Positions 39,054 through 48,502 of a stretch of 64,000 nt of DNA are shown here, in pieces. The position numbers and the translations under genes were made by a program. The notes under the pieces are model-generated. The model saw only the letters and a program-made list of their open reading frames with translations. It had not been told where the DNA came from and searched no databases. Within the stretch, counting starts at the first letter, position 1. Every line of letters begins with the position of its first letter. Source of the stretch: Xanthomonas nasturtii (GTDB lineage Bacteria; Pseudomonadota; Gammaproteobacteria; Xanthomonadales; Xanthomonadaceae); the NCBI RefSeq assembly GCF_001660815.1, contig NZ_LYMI01000014.1, positions 22,070 through 86,069 on the forward strand. The letters run 5' to 3'.

Positions 39054-41729
39054 ATGCCCTCCTACCCGCCCGCCCGTTTCCGCTCGCTTGCGCACGGCGT
39101 CCTGCTTGTACTGGCGTGCGCCACAGGCGCTGCCCAGGCCGCCACACCACCGCCGTACCTGGACACGCAACGCAGCTTCGACGCGCGCGCCGCCGATCTG
39201 GTGGCGCGCATGACGCTGGAAGAAAAAGCCGCGCAGATGCAGAACGCCGCGCCCGCCATCGCGCGCCTGCAGGTGCCGGCCTACGATTGGTGGAACGAAG
39301 CGCTGCACGGCGTGGCGCGTGCCGGCGGTGCCACGGTGTTTCCGCAGGCGATCGGGCTGGCGGCCACCTTCGACACCCCGTTGATGGCCGAGGTGGCCAC
39401 CGCCATCGGCGACGAAGCGCGCGCCAAGCATCATGCATTTCTGGCGCGCGGCGAACACAAGCGCTATCAGGGGCTCACGTTCTGGTCGCCGAACATCAAC
39501 ATCTTCCGCGACCCGCGCTGGGGCCGCGGGCAGGAAACCTACGGCGAAGACCCGTTTCTCACCGCACGCATGGGCGTGACCTTCGTGCAGGGCCTGCAGG
39601 CGCAGCAGGGGCCGTACCGCAAGCTCGATGCCACCGCCAAGCACTTCGCCGTGCACAGCGGCCCGGAGGCAGACCGCCATCACTTCGATGTACACCCCAG
39701 CGAGCGTGATCTCTACGAGACCTATCTGCCGGCGTTTCAGGCCCTGGTACAGGAGGGCAAGGTTGCTGCGGTGATGGGCGCCTATAACCGCGTCAATGGC
39801 GAATCCGCCTCGGCCAGCACGCGGCTGGAAGGCATCCTGCGCCGCGATTGGGGTTTCGACGGATACATCGTCAGCGACTGCGCCGCCATCCGCGACATCT
39901 GGCAGAACCACAAGATCGTGCCCACGCCCGAAGCGGCGGCCGCACTCGGCGTCAAACACGGCACCGACCTGGATTGCGGCGACACCTACGCCGCGTTGCC
40001 GGCGGCGGTGCGTGCCGGCTTGATCGACGAGGCCAGCATCGATACCTCGCTCAAGCGCCTGATGACCACGCGCATGCGCCTGGGCATGTTCGACCCGCCG
40101 GCCAGCGTGCCGTGGGCGCAGATTCCCGCATCGGCGAATCAATCGCCGCAACACGACGCATTGGCGCGCCGCACCGCACGCGAATCGCTGGTGTTGCTGA
40201 AAAACGACGGCGTGTTGCCGCTCAAACCCACGCTCAAGCGCATTGCCGTGGTCGGCCCCACCGCCGACGACCCGATGTCGCTGCTGGGTAACTACTACGG
40301 CACGCCCGCCGCACCGGTCACCATCCTGCAAGGCATCCGCGATGCCGCACCGCAGGCGCAGGTGGTCTATGCGCGCGGCAGCGATCTGGTGGAAGGACGC
40401 GAAGACCCCAACGCTGCCGCACCGATCGAATCGCGCTATTTGCGCCCGGCGGCCGGTGCCACGCAGAACGGCCTGACCGGCGACTATTTCAATGGCCGCG
40501 CCCTGGCCGGCCGGCCGGTGCTGACCCGCATCGACCCGCGCATCGCCTTCCGCTGGGACCGCAACGCGCCCACCGACGATGCGGTTGGCCGTGGCGAACT
40601 GCAGCCCGACCGCGCGCTTGGCAAGGACGATTTCAGCGTGCGCTGGCATGGCCAGTTGCTGCCGCCGGTTTCGGGCACGTACGACCTGCAGATTGCCGCC
40701 GACGATGGCGTGCGCCTGTACCTGGACGGTAAGTTGCTCGTCGATCAATGGAGCGATGCACCACGCATGCGCGGCGGCAATGCCAGCGTGGCGCTGGAGG
40801 GCGGCAAAGCCTACGACCTGCGTGTGGAGTATTACGAAGCCACCCGCGATGCCGGGGTGCGCCTGGCCTGGCGCATGCCCGGCGCCACACCGCCGCTGCA
40901 GGAAGCGGTGGACGCCGCGCGCGATGCCGAGGTGGTGGTGTTCGTCGGCGGCCTCACCGGCGATGTCGAGGGCGAAGAAATGGACGTCAATTACCCCGGC
41001 TTTGCCGGTGGCGACCGCACCGACACGCGCTTGCCCAAGCCGCAGCGCGAGCTGCTGCAGGCGCTGCAGGCCACCGGCACGCCGGTGGTGGTGGTGCTGA
41101 CCACCGGCTCGGCGCTGGCCATCGACTGGGCCCAGCAACACGTGCCCGCCATCCTGCTGGCCTGGTACCCCGGCCAGCGCGGCGGCAGTGCGGTGGGCGA
41201 TGTGCTGTTCGGCCAGGCCAGCCCCGGTGGCCGCCTGCCGATCACCTTCTACAAGGAAGACGAGCGCCTGCCGGCCTTCGACGACTACGCCATGCGCGGG
41301 CGTACCTATCGCTACTTCGCCGGCAAGCCGCTGTATCCATTCGGGCATGGCTTGTCGTATACGCAGTTTGCTTATTCCACCGTGCAGCTTGATCGCAAAA
41401 CCGCGGCTGCCGACGGCACGCTCACGGCAACGGTCACGTTGAAGAACACCGGCCAACGCGCAGGCGATGAAGTGGTGCAGCTGTATCTGCAGCCGCTGAA
41501 GCCACAACGCGAACGCGCCATCAAGGAACTACGCGGCTTTCAACGCATCACGCTGCAGCCGGGCGAGCAACGCCAGGTGCGCTTCACCATCACGGCGCAG
41601 GACGCGCTGCGCATCTATGACGACCAGCGCAAGGCGTACACCGTGGATCCGGGCGCCTATGAGGTGCAGATCGGCGCCTCCAGCAGCGACATCCGCAGCA
41701 AGCAACGCTTCACCGTCACCGACAAGTAA
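39054..41729 (+). CDS. xyl3A: GH3 beta-xylosidase with PA14 insertion, exported
   Basis: 891 residues. A signal peptide ends near AAQA-AT. The N-terminal barrel carries the nucleophile Asp275 in GYIVSDCAAI and the substrate-side motif KHFAVHSGPEADRH. The second alpha/beta domain (LLKNDGVLPL, GPTADDP) is split by a PA14 domain at residues about 472-615 (GLTGDYFNG, DDGVRLYLDG, YYEATRDAGVRL). A fibronectin-III-like domain closes the protein. It removes xylose from non-reducing ends in the periplasm. Two bases separate it from the GH43 gene. Confidence 0.93.
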   Translation: MPSYPPARFRSLAHGVLLVLACATGAAQAATPPPYLDTQRSFDARAADLVARMTLEEKAAQMQNAAPAIARLQVPAYDWWNEALHGVARAGGATVFPQAIGLAATFDTPLMAEVATAIGDEARAKHHAFLARGEHKRYQGLTFWSPNINIFRDPRWGRGQETYGEDPFLTARMGVTFVQGLQAQQGPYRKLDATAKHFAVHSGPEADRHHFDVHPSERDLYETYLPAFQALVQEGKVAAVMGAYNRVNGESASASTRLEGILRRDWGFDGYIVSDCAAIRDIWQNHKIVPTPEAAAALGVKHGTDLDCGDTYAALPAAVRAGLIDEASIDTSLKRLMTTRMRLGMFDPPASVPWAQIPASANQSPQHDALARRTARESLVLLKNDGVLPLKPTLKRIAVVGPTADDPMSLLGNYYGTPAAPVTILQGIRDAAPQAQVVYARGSDLVEGREDPNAAAPIESRYLRPAAGATQNGLTGDYFNGRALAGRPVLTRIDPRIAFRWDRNAPTDDAVGRGELQPDRALGKDDFSVRWHGQLLPPVSGTYDLQIAADDGVRLYLDGKLLVDQWSDAPRMRGGNASVALEGGKAYDLRVEYYEATRDAGVRLAWRMPGATPPLQEAVDAARDAEVVVFVGGLTGDVEGEEMDVNYPGFAGGDRTDTRLPKPQRELLQALQATGTPVVVVLTTGSALAIDWAQQHVPAILLAWYPGQRGGSAVGDVLFGQASPGGRLPITFYKEDERLPAFDDYAMRGRTYRYFAGKPLYPFGHGLSYTQFAYSTVQLDRKTAAADGTLTATVTLKNTGQRAGDEVVQLYLQPLKPQRERAIKELRGFQRITLQPGEQRQVRFTITAQDALRIYDDQRKAYTVDPGAYEVQIGASSSDIRSKQRFTVTDK

Positions 41730-41757
41730 TCGCGCCCCCAGAAGCCGCCGTGAAAAG

Positions 41758-41797
41758 CCCCTCTCCCTCCGGGAGAGGGGTTGGGGTGAGGGTACGG
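41758..41797. repeat. Partial intergenic palindrome before uxuB
   Basis: CCCCTCTCCC-tcc-GGGAGAGGGG followed by TTGGGGTGAGGGTACGG repeats, in the opposite orientation, the end of the elements between glyQ and glyS. It lies within the operon, between the GH3 gene and fructuronate reductase. Confidence 0.8.
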
Positions 41798-41838
41798 CCA
41801 CCAAGCAAACCCGCAGCACCCCACGATTAAAAAAAACC

Positions 41839-43311
41839 ATGCCAATCCCCACGCTCTCCATCCCAGCACTCGCTCACCTACCCACCACCGTTCTCACCCC
41901 AAGCTACACCCCAAAACACACCACCATCGGCATCGTGCATCTGGGCGCAGGCGCCTTCCATCGTGCCCACCAGGCCGTCTATATCGACGACCTACTCGCC
42001 GAAGACCCCACCTGGGCCATCTGCGCCGTCTCCTTGCATAGCCCGCGCGTGCGCGATGCGCTGCGTCCGCAAGACGGGCTCTACACCCTCGCCTTGCTCG
42101 ACGAACACCCGCAGCTGCGCATCATCGGCGCCATCCGCGAGCTACTCTGCGCGGCCGACGAACAACCTGCTGTGCTCGCACGCCTGGCCGACCCTGCAGT
42201 GCGCCTGGTCACGCTGACCGTCACCGAAAAAGGCTATTGCTTGGCCGGCGACACGCTCGACCTGGCGCATCCCGACATCGCCCACGATATCGCCCACCCC
42301 GCAGCCCCACGCAGTGCCATCGGCTACCTCGTCGCCGGGCTGCAGCAGCGCATGCACGACGGCACCGCGCCATTCACTGTGCTCAGCTGCGACAACCTGG
42401 CCGACAATGGCACGCTGCTGCAGCGCGCCGTGGTGCGGCTTGCGGAACACAATGACCGCGCGCTCGCGGCGTGGATCGCGCAACACGCAGCCTTCCCGCG
42501 CTCGATGGTGGACAGCATCACGCCCGCCACCGATGACGCGCTGCGTGCGCACGTGCAAGACCAGCTCGGTGTGCACGACGCCTGGCCGATCCAGCGCGAG
42601 CGTTATAGCCAGTGGGTGATCGAAGATCGTTTCTGCAACGGCCGCCCTGCATTCGAACGCGCAGGCGTCACCCTGAGCGAGGACATCGCCGGCTATGCGC
42701 GCGCCAAGCTGCGCCTGCTCAACGCGCCGCATTCCGCGCTGGCGTATCTCGGCAGCCTGCTCAACCTGGAGACGGTGGCCGACGCCATGGGTCACCCTGA
42801 ACTTGCGGCTTTCGTCGAGACGCTGATGCGCGATGACATCGCGCCCACCCTGCAGCCGATGCCAGGCTTCGACCCACGGCACTACAGCGACGCCATCCTG
42901 GCGCGCTTCCGCAACCCCGCCATCCGCCACCTGCTCGCCCAGATCGCCTGGGACGGCTCGCAGAAGCTCCCGGTACGCCTGCTCGGCACGATCGGCGATG
43001 CCCTCGCTGCCGGCCAACCGATCCAGCGCCTATGCCTGCCGGTTGCCGCGTGGCTGCACTTCATTCGCAGGCAGGCACACGAGGGCGTGCCGTTGGTCGA
43101 CCCGTTGCGCGATGCACTCGGCGCACTTGGACGCACCGCAACCGGCGACGCAAGCCATGACGTTGCTGTATTCCTGACGCTGGAGGCCGTGTTCGGATCG
43201 TTGTCCGCAGACCCGCGCTTCTGCGGGGCGCTGCAGACGGCTTACGCGACCCTTGGCACTGCGACCCCGAATGAGGTGGCGCAGTTACTTGGTTCGCTAC
43301 ATGGCGCGTAG
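41839..43311 (+). CDS. uxuB: Fructuronate reductase (mannitol dehydrogenase family)
   Basis: 490 residues from the ATG at 41839. Long-chain polyol dehydrogenase fold: the NAD site reads GIVHLGAGAFHRAHQAVY, the central block VLSCDNLADNG, and the substrate-binding KLRLLNAPHSALAYLG. It reduces D-fructuronate to D-mannonate in the cytosol, between UxaC and ManD. The C-terminal half has the usual helical domain. Probably the last gene of the GH67 operon, set off by a 109-base gap with a palindrome. The codons of the first 30 residues look less GC-biased than the rest. Confidence 0.93.
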   Translation: MPIPTLSIPALAHLPTTVLTPSYTPKHTTIGIVHLGAGAFHRAHQAVYIDDLLAEDPTWAICAVSLHSPRVRDALRPQDGLYTLALLDEHPQLRIIGAIRELLCAADEQPAVLARLADPAVRLVTLTVTEKGYCLAGDTLDLAHPDIAHDIAHPAAPRSAIGYLVAGLQQRMHDGTAPFTVLSCDNLADNGTLLQRAVVRLAEHNDRALAAWIAQHAAFPRSMVDSITPATDDALRAHVQDQLGVHDAWPIQRERYSQWVIEDRFCNGRPAFERAGVTLSEDIAGYARAKLRLLNAPHSALAYLGSLLNLETVADAMGHPELAAFVETLMRDDIAPTLQPMPGFDPRHYSDAILARFRNPAIRHLLAQIAWDGSQKLPVRLLGTIGDALAAGQPIQRLCLPVAAWLHFIRRQAHEGVPLVDPLRDALGALGRTATGDASHDVAVFLTLEAVFGSLSADPRFCGALQTAYATLGTATPNEVAQLLGSLHGA

Positions 43312-43539
43312 GGCCATGCCGTCAACGATGTTCGGTGACAAAGCAAAGAGGTCACGTGCAGCGTGAAAACGCTGACGGATTTCGGTCTACAGCGCGCCTT
43401 GTGTGGTTCGGGCATCCACAGCACATCGGGGTTGATCGGAGTGCACTCAACAAGACGTATCGTTTCGTCGGTCGTTGCAACCCAATGGGCTGCGATGAAT
43501 GCTTCTGCATTGCATCTGTTTTGCTGGCGCAACCGAACG

Positions 43540-43887
43540 TCATCCAGACGCGATCACCTGCCCGATCCGAATCAGATTGCCGCTCTCATCCACAATAGCG
43601 AATTCGCGCATGCCCCAGGGCTTGTCGCCAACCGGATCGAGCCGGGGAATGCCTAGCGCCGGCAGCGTAGCGACGTTCATTGCTGCGTGGAGGGCGTCCG
43701 CATCGCCCACGCGGATGTAACAGCCTGCATAGCAGGCAGCCGGATCCAGGTCCGGATGCGCGAAGAAGTGTAGCTCCACATCGCCACGTTGCAGGATTGC
43801 GTAGCCCGCATCATGCGGATGCGCATCGCCGACAAAGCCGAGCCGCCGATAGAACGCCACGGTCTGCGCGATCGAGCGGCTGGGCAC
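43540..43887 (-). CDS. VOC/bleomycin-resistance-like protein, possibly 5'-truncated
   Basis: 115 residues from a GTG at 43887. The single vicinal-oxygen-chelate domain is clear: PSRSIAQTVAFYRRLGF, GYAILQRGDVELHFF and the C-terminal REFAIVDESGNLIRIGQ, with an iron/zinc-type Glu or His position in each half. Upstream in frame TIPT continues the family pattern, then a TAA stops the frame four codons before the GTG. The native start therefore seems lost, and this GTG may or may not be used. Antibiotic binding is not implied; many such proteins have unknown ligands. Confidence 0.65.
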   Translation of the reverse strand: MPSRSIAQTVAFYRRLGFVGDAHPHDAGYAILQRGDVELHFFAHPDLDPAACYAGCYIRVGDADALHAAMNVATLPALGIPRLDPVGDKPWGMREFAIVDESGNLIRIGQVIASG

Positions 43888-44216
43888 TGTTGGAATGGTT
43901 TACGCGTTCGTGTTGATGCCGGCTTCCATCACCAACCTCAATAGATGTCAGGGCTTCAGAGTCGCGACGAACCTCGCGAGCAGTCGTGAGGCACGTGTGG
44001 CCGGCACGCTAATAGGCGGACCGTACACTTGCAACATGCCAACTCCATGCGTCGGCCACAACGTACTGGCGGTTACGCAATCGCTTAGTTAGTCGCACTT
44101 GAACAGACCGCAGTCTGCAGAGCGGAACAGCGCCAGCTGCGTACACTGGCAACAATCGCTGCACAACCGGATTGCCTGGCATACCAAGCCGGCGCAAATA
44201 GCCGCAACTATAGGCG
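43888..44216. other. Unassigned stretch beside the VOC gene
   Basis: About 330 bases. A minus-strand frame across it contains arginine- and cysteine-rich sequence that looks like decayed coding DNA rather than a gene. I recognise nothing else. Confidence 0.35.
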
Positions 44217-44540
44217 CTAAAAGCATAGCCCAACGCCCGCAACAGCTGACCGCCCCACCGCATGCAACCCTCGCGCCAGCCCGGCACGAATCTTCCCATC
44301 ACTACCGCGCCACACTGGCCTGCCAACAACGTAAGCAAACACGTCGATGCCAATCGTGACCAGCACCGGCACCAACGCTGCAAGTTTCGGATTCGACGCG
44401 AGACATGCAATACCACCGCCGTCAGAACGAAGATCATTTTGCGATTCCACCTTGTTCGCCACATGTCTACATTCCCTTTGGGTTGCAACTTCGTCGACAC
44501 AGGCGTCATCAAGAAACCGGGCAGGTGGCCGCCGGATCAA
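44217..44540 (-). CDS. Possible small membrane protein or remnant
   Basis: 107 residues from a TTG at 44540 that overlaps the upstream stop as TTGA. Residues about 50-75 (LAALVPVLVTIGIDVFAYVV) would span the membrane; the N-terminal third is polar and unconvincing. No family recognised. Another minus-strand frame covers the same bases, and which one, if either, is expressed is unclear. It may be a frameshifted pseudogene. Confidence 0.28.
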   Translation of the reverse strand: MIRRPPARFLDDACVDEVATQRECRHVANKVESQNDLRSDGGGIACLASNPKLAALVPVLVTIGIDVFAYVVGRPVWRGSDGKIRAGLARGLHAVGRSAVAGVGLCF

Positions 44541-44956
44541 ATCGTTTGCGGTTGCTTGCTGCTACGCATTTCTGAAAGACGCATCAGCACAAGGACCAGC
44601 AGGGCCACAAAGCTCAGCTCCCAGACGTAGAACGCTGCACCCACCTGGTCGATGATCACTTCGTGCCCGGCTTCGTTTTTTAGATAGCGGGTGGCGCGAA
44701 AGGTGTCCATGCCGATCAGGCAGGCCGCAAACAGCAGTCCCGATGCCATTCTATAAAATTTGACGAAGTAACAGAGCCAGGCGCCAAAGAACAGCAGATT
44801 GCTCACCCATGCAATACATTGGCCGTCCAGTATCTGGATCCAGCCAAACAACAGGATGATCAGGCCACCTACTTGATCCGCGCCCCCGTGCAGTGCAGGA
44901 AGACACAGCGCAACAACGTAAAGAAGTGCCGACGCGATCAGCAAAAATGATTTCAC
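44537..44956 (-). CDS. Hypothetical four-helix membrane protein
   Basis: 139 residues from a GTG at 44956, supported by AAGGA five bases upstream. Four hydrophobic segments lie near residues 1-20, 28-45, 55-75 and 110-130, with a short polar loop (RYLKNEAGHEVIIDQ). Inner membrane protein of unknown function; no family recognised. Base composition is less GC-rich than the flanking xylan genes. Confidence 0.6.
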   Translation of the reverse strand: MKSFLLIASALLYVVALCLPALHGGADQVGGLIILLFGWIQILDGQCIAWVSNLLFFGAWLCYFVKFYRMASGLLFAACLIGMDTFRATRYLKNEAGHEVIIDQVGAAFYVWELSFVALLVLVLMRLSEMRSSKQPQTI

Positions 44957-45170
44957 GAACGTCCTTGTTTGAGAGGGGGAACATGTGTCGCGCAGCGTGT
45001 TCTGGTATCCCGGGCGTGTTATCAACCTGCTGCCCCAGCACTATAACAAAGCAAGACTGCATCCACGCCTTGCTCGGCCGTGCTTTGTCGCACACGGATT
45101 TCCGCATTGCGCATGCTATGACATGCTGGCGTCCCACAGTAGCGACACGTCTTTCAGATTCCCCGACCAA

Positions 45171-45329
45171 ATGGCGACACGTAAAAAACAGGATCTTCCG
45201 GAGAAGGTGTGCATACAATGCGGCCGGCCATTTCGTTGGCGCAAGAAGTGGGAGCGCGTGTGGGATGAGGTGAAGTACTGCTCTGACCGCTGCAGGGGCG
45301 AGAGCAAGCGCCAGCGCCCTGCTCCGTAG
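45171..45329 (+). CDS. DUF2256 domain protein
   Basis: 52 residues. The whole protein is the DUF2256 pattern: a basic start [12 protein letters not shown], then [18 protein letters not shown], then [10 protein letters not shown]. The CxxC and CxxxC pairs suggest a small zinc ribbon. Function unknown. It stands alone between two leftward genes. Confidence 0.85.
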   Translation: MATRKKQDLPEKVCIQCGRPFRWRKKWERVWDEVKYCSDRCRGESKRQRPAP

Positions 45330-45430
45330 CCGGCACTTGCTCGGCGCAGGCTGCTTACCTGCAGGCCGCTGACGCATGCACGCACTCGCCTGCGTGCAGC
45401 TTGCGCTTCCGCTGGGATTTGCCGATGCCG

Positions 45431-46366
45431 TTATTTCTTTCCTGCGCCGTTCTTCGGGGCGCCGTTCTTCGGGGCGCTTGGCTTGGTGGCGCGTTTGGTC
45501 GTGCCGCGCTTGCTGGCCACCGCCATGTTATCCACCAGGTTCGGGTAAGGGCGGCCAGCCGCTTTGGCGCGTTTGCGGGCCTGGGTCTTTTGCGCCGCAG
45601 ACAGCGGCTTGGCGCGCGCGGCGCCCTTCGGGTTTGATTGATTCCAGGGTGCCGAATTCTTGCTTGCAGCCTTTGTTGCAGTGCTTGCAACGGAGGCACT
45701 CTTCTTCGCCGCACCGCGCTTGGCCGGCGCCTTTTTGGTCGTGGGTCTCTTTGTAGCGGTTTTCTTTGTTGCGGTTTTCTTTGCGGTCTTCTTGGATGCC
45801 TTTCTTGCAACTGGCGACGACGCAGCATTTTTGATGGAGGCACGTCCGGCCGCAGCCTTTTTCGTCGCGCTCTTCTTGACCGCGGTCTTTTTCGCCACCG
45901 ACTTCGTTGCGGGCTGTGTTGTCGCCACTTTTTTGGCTGCGGCCTTTTTGACCGCGCTCTTTTTTGCACTTCCCTTCTTTGTTGCGGTCTTCTTTGACCC
46001 ATCTCCAGTTTCAGCACCCTTCTTGGGGGTTACGTCCTGCAGACGCTGGTACAGACGGGCTGCCCAACGTTGGCCCGCATCGCCACCCCAGAGCAGCCAG
46101 GCGATGTAGCCGGCCGACGGTGCCTTGGCGTCCGCCCAGCCCTTGCCGTTCTTGTCGACACTGTGCCGTGCGAAGTACAAGTACATGCGGCGAATGGTTT
46201 GAGCGGACAGCGCCTTTTGCGCAGACAGATCGCGCGCACGCGCCACACCGATCGCGGTACCACCACGGCCATGCTGCTGGCGCAACTTCAACCCGCGCGC
46301 CGCCGCCTGCGCAACGTTTTTGGGTGGCGACAGATCAATCGTATGAGATGTGGCGGTGCGCGGCAT
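45431..46366 (-). CDS. Histone H1-like Lys/Ala-rich protein with an N-terminal globular domain
   Basis: 311 residues from the ATG at 46366. Residues 1-105 form a compact domain (LSPPKNVAQAAARGLKLRQ, IRRMYLYFARHSVDKNGKGW, GYIAWLLWGGDAGQRWA) of the DUF6321-like type, as I recall it. Residues about 115-245 are almost entirely KKxA/AAKK repeats like histone H1 tails. The end, AGRPYPNLVDNMAVAS, is again conserved, followed by more basic residues. A DNA- or RNA-binding role is inferred from charge only. Divergent from the kelch gene, 81 bases away. Confidence 0.72.
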   Translation of the reverse strand: MPRTATSHTIDLSPPKNVAQAAARGLKLRQQHGRGGTAIGVARARDLSAQKALSAQTIRRMYLYFARHSVDKNGKGWADAKAPSAGYIAWLLWGGDAGQRWAARLYQRLQDVTPKKGAETGDGSKKTATKKGSAKKSAVKKAAAKKVATTQPATKSVAKKTAVKKSATKKAAAGRASIKNAASSPVARKASKKTAKKTATKKTATKRPTTKKAPAKRGAAKKSASVASTATKAASKNSAPWNQSNPKGAARAKPLSAAQKTQARKRAKAAGRPYPNLVDNMAVASKRGTTKRATKPSAPKNGAPKNGAGKK

Positions 46367-46447
46367 GCGGTGCTCTCGGTGTCCAAGGGTAGCCGGTAGT
46401 GTTCGCATGCAGCGAGCTAATCTGCGTGAAGGCACGAGAATAGCCTG

Positions 46448-47308
46448 GTGGCTATCGGCGAGCAGCTCTATCTGATCGGTGGGCGCGGCCAGCGGCCACT
46501 GGACATCTACGACACCCGAACGCAGCGTTGGTCGCAAGGCAGTGCGCCCCCGCTGATGGTCAGCCATGCGCAGGCAGTGGTGGTGTCGGGCAAGCTGTAT
46601 TTTGTGGGCGGGTTCACCGGCGACTACCCGGAAGAAGCCTCGCTGAGCCACCTGCTGATCTATGACCCGCAGACCGACACCTGGCAAGTGGGGCCGGAAA
46701 TTTCCGCGCACCGTCGGCGTGGCGCGGCTGGCGCGGTTGCGCATGATGGCGTGCTGTATCTGGTGGGCGGCAACACGCGCGGGCACATGAGCGGCTATGT
46801 GCCGTGGCTGGACGCCTTCGATACCAAGACCCAGCAATGGACGCAGCTGGCCGATGCCCCGCATGCGCGCGATCATTTTCATGCAGCAGTGATCGACGGC
46901 AAACTGTATGCGGCAGGTGGGCGCCGGTCAGCGCATGAAAGCGGCAACACGCTGGCGCAGACGATTCCGGAAGTGGACATCTACGACATCAAGCGCGGCA
47001 CCTGGTCGGTGGCGCAGGCGGCGTTACCGACGCAGCGTGCCGGCGCCGCTGCCATCGCTCGCAAGGGCCAGCTGCTGATCATCGGCGGCGAGAGCATGCG
47101 CCAGGTCAAGGCGCACGACGAAGTGGAGGCCTACGACCCGCACGCAGCCGTGTGGACCACGCTGGCTGCGCTGCCGCAGGGGCGACATGGCACGCAAGCC
47201 GCAACTATCGATGGGCGGCTTTATCTCGCTGCGGGCAGCGCCAACCGTGGCGGCGGGCCGGAGCTGGACGACCTGCTGATGCTGGATGCAAAGACGTTGG
47301 CAGAGTAG
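46448..47308 (+). CDS. Kelch-repeat beta-propeller protein, 5'-truncated
   Basis: 286 residues if started at the GTG 46448. Six kelch units are visible, each with paired Gly and a Tyr/Trp spacing (LYLIGGRGQRPLDIYD, LYFVGGFTGDYP, LYLVGGNTRGH, LYAAGGRRSAH, LLIIGGESMRQ, LYLAAGSANRG). Upstream in frame RHENSL continues the first unit, then a TGA interrupts. The expected leader, normally a signal peptide plus a few tens of residues, is missing, so the gene may be non-functional or start here as a cytosolic form. Convergent with the SMP-30 gene. Confidence 0.7.
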   Translation: MAIGEQLYLIGGRGQRPLDIYDTRTQRWSQGSAPPLMVSHAQAVVVSGKLYFVGGFTGDYPEEASLSHLLIYDPQTDTWQVGPEISAHRRRGAAGAVAHDGVLYLVGGNTRGHMSGYVPWLDAFDTKTQQWTQLADAPHARDHFHAAVIDGKLYAAGGRRSAHESGNTLAQTIPEVDIYDIKRGTWSVAQAALPTQRAGAAAIARKGQLLIIGGESMRQVKAHDEVEAYDPHAAVWTTLAALPQGRHGTQAATIDGRLYLAAGSANRGGGPELDDLLMLDAKTLAE

Positions 47309-47391
47309 TCGGTGGCGCATCGAAGGCTCGGACATCGCTGATGCGGATGCATGCGAACGCAACCAAGTTGCGCGCGCATGTGTTGGATGCA

Positions 47392-48429
47392 TCAACGTAC
47401 GAACTGCAACCCCAGCGCCTTCACCCGCACCCGCGTCAGCATCGCGTGCGAGGTCATGTACAGGGTGTGGCCATCGTTGCCGAACGCGCAGTTGGAGACC
47501 GCCTCGCCGGTGGCAATCCGGCCTAGCCGCTTGCCGGCTGCATCGAACACGATCACGCCACCGGGGCCGGTGGCGAACAGCGTACCGTCCGCGGCCACGG
47601 CCATGCCGTCGGGCAAGCCGGGGACGTCTTTGGCCATCAGGTCGGAGGCATCGGCGAACACGCGCTTGCCGGTGACCGCGCCTTGCGCATCGAGTGTGTA
47701 GGCCATCCAGATCGGGCGCTTCGGATCGGAGTTGGAGACGTACAGGGTGCGCGCATCCGGCGAGAGCGCGATGCCGTTGGGGAAGCTCAAGCTGTCGTCC
47801 AGCAGGTGCACGCTGCCATCGGTGTCCAGGCGATAGACGCCGTTGAAACGCAGCTCCTTGACCGGCGATTGATCCAGGTCCTTCAACCCGTACGGCGGGT
47901 CGGTGAAGAACACCACGCCATCGTTGCGCCGCACGACATCGTTGGGGCTGTTGAAGCGGTGGCCTTCGAAAGCGGTCGCAAGCGGGGCTTTCTTGCGCGT
48001 GACCGGGTCGAGCCTGGCCAGGATGCGGGTGCCGGAGTCTGCAAGCAGCACACTGCCGTCGGGCTCGGCATACAGGCCATTGGCGCCGGCTTCGCGCAGC
48101 GTGGGCAGCTCCGGGCCGGTGTAGCCGGAAGGCGACAGCAAGACCGACAGGCCGGCCTCTTCGGACCAGCGATACAGCTTGTTTTCCGGTACATCGGTGA
48201 ACAGCAGATAGCCGCCGTTGCGCACCCATGCCGGGCCTTCGGACCAGGTGAAGCCTTCGGTGAGCTTTTCGATGCGTGCATCGCTTGCGACCACAGCACC
48301 GAAGCTGCGGTCGAATGTCTGCAACTGGCCGATGGCAGGGAAACGCGGCGTCGGTGGGGTCTGCTTGGTGCAGGCAGCAAGCACCGCCAGCAAGGGCACG
48401 GCCAACAGCAGATAAGGCGGCAAGCGCAT
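47392..48429 (-). CDS. SMP-30/gluconolactonase-family lipoprotein
   Basis: 345 residues. A lipoprotein signal with a lipobox LAAC places the acyl-Cys at residue 20. The SMP-30/LRE propeller follows: FTWSEGPAWV with the metal Glu, NSPNDVVRRNDG, LSFPNGIALSPD and DVPGLPDGMAVAADG. The family includes lactonases for aldonic or sugar acid lactones; a role on xylono- or uronolactones would suit the locus but is inference. It is 73 bases after the GH10 gene and may end that operon. Confidence 0.85.
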   Translation of the reverse strand: MRLPPYLLLAVPLLAVLAACTKQTPPTPRFPAIGQLQTFDRSFGAVVASDARIEKLTEGFTWSEGPAWVRNGGYLLFTDVPENKLYRWSEEAGLSVLLSPSGYTGPELPTLREAGANGLYAEPDGSVLLADSGTRILARLDPVTRKKAPLATAFEGHRFNSPNDVVRRNDGVVFFTDPPYGLKDLDQSPVKELRFNGVYRLDTDGSVHLLDDSLSFPNGIALSPDARTLYVSNSDPKRPIWMAYTLDAQGAVTGKRVFADASDLMAKDVPGLPDGMAVAADGTLFATGPGGVIVFDAAGKRLGRIATGEAVSNCAFGNDGHTLYMTSHAMLTRVRVKALGLQFVR

Positions 48430-48502
48430 CGGTCAGTCCTGTCTCAAGGTGCGGGCATGATGCCATCATGCGTGTGCAGGCTGCTGCGCGGGTTGGCGGC
48501 CG

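Noticed and set aside
41758..41797. Hairpin before uxuB as an intrinsic terminator
   Set aside because: It matches the interspersed palindromes near glyQ and lacks a T-run, so it was listed as a repeat.
43540..43887. Bleomycin resistance gene
   Set aside because: Only the general VOC fold can be seen; the resistance label is a family name and drug binding is not supported.
45431..46366. Prophage remnant around the histone-like gene
   Set aside because: No integrase, capsid or lysis genes are nearby, so a phage origin for the block is not supported.
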